DNA of 10,142 nucleotides from Clostridium sp. UBA6758 (GTDB lineage Bacteria > Bacillota > Clostridia > Clostridiales > Clostridiaceae), in the NCBI GenBank assembly GCA_002453475.1, contig DKGY01000118.1:4321-14462 (forward strand), written 5' to 3'. A program made the position numbers and the translations under genes. The notes under the pieces were generated by a model that ran no database searches, was not told where the DNA came from, and saw nothing but the letters and a program-made list of their open reading frames with translations. This document shows positions 6,761 to 10,142 of the stretch, piece by piece (within the stretch, counting starts at the first letter, position 1; each line of letters starts with the position of its first letter).

Positions 6761-7414
6761 TCAGCTCTCCAATCTATATCCAAGCTTTGGTATAGTAATC
6801 AATTTATCATTTAAATCCATTTTTTTTCTGACATGTTGTACATGTATATCTATAGTTCTAGATTCTCCAATGAATTCATATCCCCACACTGCGGCAAGTA
6901 ATCGCTCCCTTGTTATAGCAATATCTACATGCTGTATAAAAAAAACTAAAATTTCAAATTCCTTTGGAGTTAAATTTATAATTTCACCACTCTTTTTAAC
7001 TATATGTTTATCAATATCTATCGTAATATATTTATAATTTAATATATTATTATTCCTATGCGTTCTTCGTAATACAACTTCTATCCTTGCTAAAAGTTCT
7101 ACTGCTTCAAATGGTTTAACAATATAATCTTCAGCGCCTAGCTTTAATCCTTTTACTTTATCTGACACCTCTTGCATTGCAGTTAGAAAAATTACTGGAA
7201 CTTCTCTACATCTAATTTCTTCTATAACCTGAAATCCATCCATATCTGGAAATATTACATCTAGTAGTATTAAATCAAATTTTTCTTCTAAGATCCTCTG
7301 AACAGCCTCTTTTCCATTACCACATATATGTCCTCTATAACCACCTATGGAAAGGGTTGCTTCTATCATCTTCGAAATATGCATCTCATCCTCAACAATT
7401 AAAATATCTATCAT
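6761..7414 (-). CDS. OmpR/PhoB-family response regulator of the three-gene operon
   Basis: The 217-residue protein has a receiver domain with acidic pocket VEDE (Asp9), phospho-acceptor Asp52 (LLDVIFPDMDG), switch Thr78 and Lys100 (EDYIVKPF). A winged-helix domain follows, with the recognition helix around RTIDIHVQHVRKKM and the usual closing GYRL. Length and layout are standard. The ATG has AGAGGTG 7 bases upstream. One base separates the stop codon from the kinase ATG, so the pair is co-transcribed and probably coupled. Tandem repeats 70-95 bases upstream of the gene suggest control by an OmpR-family protein, possibly itself. The target genes are unknown; the nearby C39-like peptidase with its tandem box is an attractive candidate. 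Confidence 0.93.
   Translation of the reverse strand: MIDILIVEDEMHISKMIEATLSIGGYRGHICGNGKEAVQRILEEKFDLILLDVIFPDMDGFQVIEEIRCREVPVIFLTAMQEVSDKVKGLKLGAEDYIVKPFEAVELLARIEVVLRRTHRNNNILNYKYITIDIDKHIVKKSGEIINLTPKEFEILVFFIQHVDIAITRERLLAAVWGYEFIGESRTIDIHVQHVRKKMDLNDKLITIPKLGYRLES
6765..6770 (-). promoter_or_regulatory. Ribosome binding site that fixes the ATG start of the second sensor kinase
   Basis: The minus strand reads GGAGAG inside the last codons of the regulator gene, with 7 bases between GGAG and the ATG at 6759. The alternative TTG at 6783 lies upstream of this site and would add only eight polar residues before the first membrane span. Confidence 0.65.
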
Positions 7415-7466
7415 GAGTAAACACCTCTTTCATTTATTTAGGATAAACCTATTCTAAATCTATCAT

Positions 7467-7476
7467 ATTCTTACAA
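7467..7476 (-). promoter_or_regulatory. TTGTAAGAAT element shared with the other response regulator's upstream region
   Basis: The minus strand reads TTGTAAGAAT about 50 bases upstream of this regulator's start. The same ten bases occur at 3338-3347, upstream of the VanR-like regulator. It could be a common regulator half-site or part of a promoter. No convincing -10/-35 pair was found for this operon, although TAGAAT (7451-7456) is a possible -10. Confidence 0.3.
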
Positions 7477-7485
7477 AATATCCTA

Positions 7486-7507
7486 GAAAAGTTTTCGAAA
7501 AGTTTTT
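7486..7507. promoter_or_regulatory. Tandem 11-base repeats upstream of the three-gene two-component operon
   Basis: GAAAAGTTTTC (7486-7496) is followed immediately by GAAAAGTTTTT (7497-7507). The two copies differ only in the last base and have an exact 11-base period; each is itself close to palindromic. Direct repeats spaced by one helical turn are typical of OmpR-family response regulator operators. Autoregulation of this operon is the simplest reading but is not demonstrated. Confidence 0.4.
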
Positions 7508-7593
7508 TGTAATATTTTAATTGTAGAAAAAAGCTTATTAATTAGCAGTTATACTTATCTTATAAGATATAAATTAACTTAATATGACAAATA

Positions 7594-7634
7594 AAAGCTT
7601 AACCTATAGAATTTCAATCCATAGAATAAGCTTT
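7594..7634 (-). terminator. Terminator after the SpoIID-like peptidoglycan-binding protein
   Basis: An 8-bp perfect stem (AAAGCTTA with TAAGCTTT) encloses an inner CTAT/ATAG stem. On the minus strand it is followed by UUAUUU, which merges with the stem's own U run. It lies 27 bases past the stop codon of the upstream gene and ahead of the two-component operon, so it should insulate the two. Confidence 0.75.
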
Positions 7635-7660
7635 ACTCTGATTATCATATTATAACTACA

Positions 7661-9439
7661 TTAAATTTCTTGGTAAACTTGTACAATTTTATCCCAAGTT
7701 AATGGACCCACTATACCATCGGGAGACAATTCAAAGTACTTTTGAAAATCCATAACTGCTTCATTTGTCGCCTTTCCAAAAATTCCATCCACATTTATCT
7801 TTTTTATAGATGTATACTTATCTGCTATAGCACTTAAGTATGTTTGTAATTTCCTTATAATATTTCCTCTAGATCCTTGTTTTAATATATATCCTGGATA
7901 TTGATAGCCATCACTTTCCGGCTTATTACTTCCATTAATTATATCTTTATATACAGAGTATATTTTATCCCAAGTTTGTATTCCAACTATTCCATCTACA
8001 TCTAATCCGAATTTCTTTTGAAACTGTATTACCGAATCTAAGGTACTTACACCAAAAATCCCATCTACATTAATTGGAGGTACTTCTTTATAATATTGAG
8101 ATATAAAATTTAAGTAATATTGTATTTCACATACAGCATCACCTGTTGAACCTTGCTTTAATAAATATTCAGGATATTCACCTGTACCTTCCAGCTTTTC
8201 TCCTTCTGACTCTAATTCTGCTAACCTTTTAACCCCTACATAAATTCCTGACATTTTATACCAAGTTGATTTTCCAACTATTCCATCTGCATGTAGATTA
8301 AATATTCTTTGAAATGACTTTACAGCTGATTCTGTCTCTGATCCGAATACTCCATCTACAGGTTCTATTTTAGAGATTGCCGGATAATTGTTAGAAATTC
8401 TATTTATCTGCCTTTGAATTGTTTCTACATCTTGTCCTGTACTATTAAGCTTTAATGGGGTTCCACCATATGATTCTTCTACACCTCTTATATCGTTAGT
8501 TTTAGTTAATTCAATGTTATCTCCATAATAATTTTTAAGAATCTCCATAGTTTTATATCCATCACTAGCAAGCTTTACAGTGTCCCATTGTGATAATCCC
8601 TTACAAGTTACAGTTGTGCCATTACAATATTGCGCTAATAGGGGTTCCATATAACCTACTCTAGTAATATATTCATTGAATATATTATCTACAATTCTAC
8701 TAATATTCTCAAAAATATTTCTTCCCTTAACAAAGTATTGATCATAGGCTGTAGAGTTAGTTATTTGAAAGTTATACCCTTTGTTTCTATACCATTCTGT
8801 ATATACTCTATTTAGTGCAAAGGAAATTTGACAATATATATTGGCTCTTATAGCATGCTCTGGCCAAGTAGGATATATTTCACTAGACGCTACATTCTTT
8901 ATATATTCTGGAAATCTTACAGTAACATTTTCTGCATAGGATGATGGAGCACCTAAATGAACTGTTATAAATTCCGGAATATATGGTCTTATTAATACCT
9001 TGCTTTGAGAAATCGGTTCCTTCTCGTCTACCTGAGCTCTTGGCATTTCCTCTATCAACTTATGTGGTGGAATATAATTATGCTCTAGTTCCTCTAAGAA
9101 TTCTCTTTCCTTAGTAGTAGGAATCATTTCTATTTGTTGTATTGATACTTCATCTGGAAAAACTTGAACACCTTCTACTACTGCATCCTTATATCCATGA
9201 GCTCTAACATATAAATCATATACTGCATAGGGTATTTCATCAGAATCTTTGCTTTTTGATAATTCAATATCTGGTGTATCTACTTCTAATATTCTTGTTA
9301 TTCCACTAGAATCTGTAGTTAATATGTGCCCTTTATCAAAATCTACTGATGTACCTTTTAAAATAAATATATTTCCTCCTGAAATAGGCACTACTTCTCT
9401 TGCAGTAAAAAGTTCTACTTTTATAAAACCTCTACCCAT
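7661..9439 (-). CDS. SpoIID-like peptidoglycan protein with three peptidoglycan-binding repeats
   Basis: The 592 residues divide into three parts. Residues 5-106 look like a transthyretin/carboxypeptidase-regulatory beta-sandwich (TTDSSG...VRAHGYKDAVVEGVQVF). Residues 155-305 are a SpoIID-like domain: EYIKNVASSEIYPTWPEHAI matches the catalytic region of SpoIID, with Glu187 at the position of its essential Glu. ITNSTAYDQYF and GLSQWDTVKLASDGYKTMEIL match its later signatures. Then come three PG_binding_1 repeats (about 328-397, 424-498, 515-590), each with a DGIFG- or DGVFG-type turn and a final DGIVG...TW. SpoIID is a lytic transglycosylase of spore engulfment, so glycan cleavage is plausible here. 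There is no signal peptide or membrane span, which suggests either action inside the mother cell on the forespore envelope or an unusual export route. Two cysteines (272, 279) flank the short loop before GLSQW. The start is well supported by AGGAG 6 bases upstream. Confidence 0.88.
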   Translation of the reverse strand: MGRGFIKVELFTAREVVPISGGNIFILKGTSVDFDKGHILTTDSSGITRILEVDTPDIELSKSKDSDEIPYAVYDLYVRAHGYKDAVVEGVQVFPDEVSIQQIEMIPTTKEREFLEELEHNYIPPHKLIEEMPRAQVDEKEPISQSKVLIRPYIPEFITVHLGAPSSYAENVTVRFPEYIKNVASSEIYPTWPEHAIRANIYCQISFALNRVYTEWYRNKGYNFQITNSTAYDQYFVKGRNIFENISRIVDNIFNEYITRVGYMEPLLAQYCNGTTVTCKGLSQWDTVKLASDGYKTMEILKNYYGDNIELTKTNDIRGVEESYGGTPLKLNSTGQDVETIQRQINRISNNYPAISKIEPVDGVFGSETESAVKSFQRIFNLHADGIVGKSTWYKMSGIYVGVKRLAELESEGEKLEGTGEYPEYLLKQGSTGDAVCEIQYYLNFISQYYKEVPPINVDGIFGVSTLDSVIQFQKKFGLDVDGIVGIQTWDKIYSVYKDIINGSNKPESDGYQYPGYILKQGSRGNIIRKLQTYLSAIADKYTSIKKINVDGIFGKATNEAVMDFQKYFELSPDGIVGPLTWDKIVQVYQEI

Positions 9440-9462
9440 AATTTTCTCCTAAAAAATATTAT

Positions 9463-9499
9463 CCATAGTTATTATATGGGTAAAAACTATTTATGTTAG
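9463..9499 (-). promoter_or_regulatory. Promoter with overlapping dyad for the SpoIID-like protein
   Basis: On the minus strand CTAACA (9494-9499), 17 bases and TATAAT (9471-9476) make a plausible sigma-A promoter. The -10 can equally be read as CATATAAT (9471-9478), close to the -10 of the mother-cell factors sigma-E and sigma-K (CATA...), with ACATAAA upstream at slightly short spacing. A dyad CCATA-N7-TATGG (9463-9479) overlaps the -10. The sporulation reading suits the gene product but cannot be decided by eye. Confidence 0.4.
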
Positions 9500-9527
9500 T
9501 AAAACTTGCAAATACAATTATATTAAT

Positions 9528-10079
9528 TTATCTATCTGTAATTACTCTATGAATTTTTATATCATGTTCATCGCGAGGAATGTAATCACATATAATTTTT
9601 TCTCTACATATAACAGCTGTTGTAAATGTAGCATGTTCTAAGTAACGATCATAATATCCTCCTCCATAACCTAGACGATATCCTTCCTTACTACAAGAAA
9701 CGCAAGGTATTATAGCAAAATCTATATCCTCTGACCTAATTAATGGACATTCTTCCTTAGGCTCTAAAATGCCATACTTTCCATCCTTCAAAGATGTATA
9801 TCCTTTAATTTCACATACCTCCATGATACCCTTTCCTACACACTTCGGAACTCCAACTCTTTTACCACTTTCTAATGCATTCTCTATAATATTTCTTGTA
9901 TTAATTTCATCTTCTGTACTTACAAAGCAAAATATGGTGTTTGCTTCTTTATACTCCTTAAGATTTATAACTTTTTTATAAATTTTCTTATCCGCTTCTA
10001 AAGTATATTCTTTTGATAATTCAGCAATGCGTTTCATAACCTCATTACGAAGTTTCTTTTTTTCTTCTTTTATATTCAT
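9528..10079 (-). CDS. fau: 5-formyltetrahydrofolate cyclo-ligase
   Basis: This cytosolic enzyme uses ATP to convert 5-formyltetrahydrofolate to 5,10-methenyltetrahydrofolate, recycling a storage form of folate into one-carbon metabolism. At 183 residues it has the family's usual length. A basic N-terminal helix (KKKLRNEV) contributes to nucleotide binding. YGILEP (102-107) and the hallmark RLGYGGGYYDRYL (135-147) form the substrate and ATP sites, and the chain ends with the conserved HRVITD. It starts at an ATG with AGGAG 10 bases upstream. The preceding reading frame ends within this leader, so it is probably the distal gene of an operon starting outside the window. No terminator is evident before the next gene. 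Confidence 0.95.
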   Translation of the reverse strand: MNIKEEKKKLRNEVMKRIAELSKEYTLEADKKIYKKVINLKEYKEANTIFCFVSTEDEINTRNIIENALESGKRVGVPKCVGKGIMEVCEIKGYTSLKDGKYGILEPKEECPLIRSEDIDFAIIPCVSCSKEGYRLGYGGGYYDRYLEHATFTTAVICREKIICDYIPRDEHDIKIHRVITDR

Positions 10080-10086
10080 TAGTAAT

Positions 10087-10142
10087 CTACTCCTCTTCTC
10101 TGATTAAGGCATCTGAAAATAAATAACAAGTCAAAGATGGGA
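10087..10142 (-). CDS. Partial: last codons of an unidentified upstream gene
   Basis: A minus-strand frame enters from the right edge and ends at a TAG (10089-10087), reading PSLTCYLFSDALIREEE. Its end overlaps the ribosome binding site of the folate enzyme gene and leaves 7 bases before that gene's ATG, a typical operon junction. A second frame is also open to the edge and ends in TAA overlapping the ATG (TAATG), so the choice of frame is uncertain. Seventeen residues are too few for me to name the protein. Confidence 0.4.
   Translation of the reverse strand, partial: PSLTCYLFSDALIREEE

Noticed and set aside
6705..7037. 110-codon plus-strand frame across the regulator-kinase junction
   Set aside because: It is antisense to two well-supported genes and has no domain. 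All convincing genes in the window are on the minus strand.
7680..8440. Repeated DNA within the 3' half of the SpoIID-like gene, considered as a tandem repeat or recombination element
   Set aside because: It reflects three diverged peptidoglycan-binding domains (DGIFG/DGIVG turns). The DNA copies are too different to be a recent repeat.

Overview
The window is AT-rich, has strong AGGAGG-type ribosome binding sites, uses TTG starts often, and carries every recognisable gene on the minus strand. Together with a SpoIID-like peptidoglycan protein and clostridial-looking two-component systems, this points to a spore-forming low-GC Firmicute, most likely Clostridium in the strict sense. That assignment is inference from protein style; no rRNA or other marker is present.

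Read in the direction of transcription (high to low coordinates), the window starts with the last codons of an unidentified gene at the edge. Next comes 5-formyltetrahydrofolate cyclo-ligase, a folate-salvage housekeeping enzyme. A 592-residue protein follows, with a transthyretin-like N-terminal domain, a SpoIID-like peptidoglycan domain and three peptidoglycan-binding repeats; it ends at a clear terminator (7594-7634). A compact three-gene operon comes next: an OmpR-type response regulator, its sensor kinase and an unrecognised single-span membrane protein. Behind it, with its own probable promoter, lies a secreted C39-like cysteine peptidase ending at a 19-bp hairpin (3406-3447). A second two-component pair follows, made of a VanR-like regulator and a large multi-span kinase, closed by a long nested hairpin terminator (153-215). 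The last gene, cut by the window start, appears to encode a stand-alone pyruvate-kinase C-terminal-domain protein.

The middle of the window (about 3.4-9.4 kb) reads as a cell-envelope neighbourhood: two membrane sensors, a secreted peptidase, a membrane-anchored extracytoplasmic protein and a peptidoglycan-binding protein. The most informative regulatory signal is a perfect tandem repeat immediately upstream of the C39 peptidase promoter (4426-4442). It fits the published WalR box on one strand and the PhoP box on the other, so an OmpR-family regulator, perhaps one encoded here, may control this peptidase. Both response regulator genes also carry an identical 10-base element in their upstream regions.

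No stretch over 300 bases lacks a gene. The two longest gaps (about 3249-3494 and 7415-7660) hold terminators plus promoter or operator-like repeats. I saw no tRNA, rRNA, CRISPR array, insertion sequence or riboswitch. I found no clear wholly new system. The nearest candidate is the regulator-kinase-membrane protein-peptidase block at 3495-7414, whose third component I could not identify.
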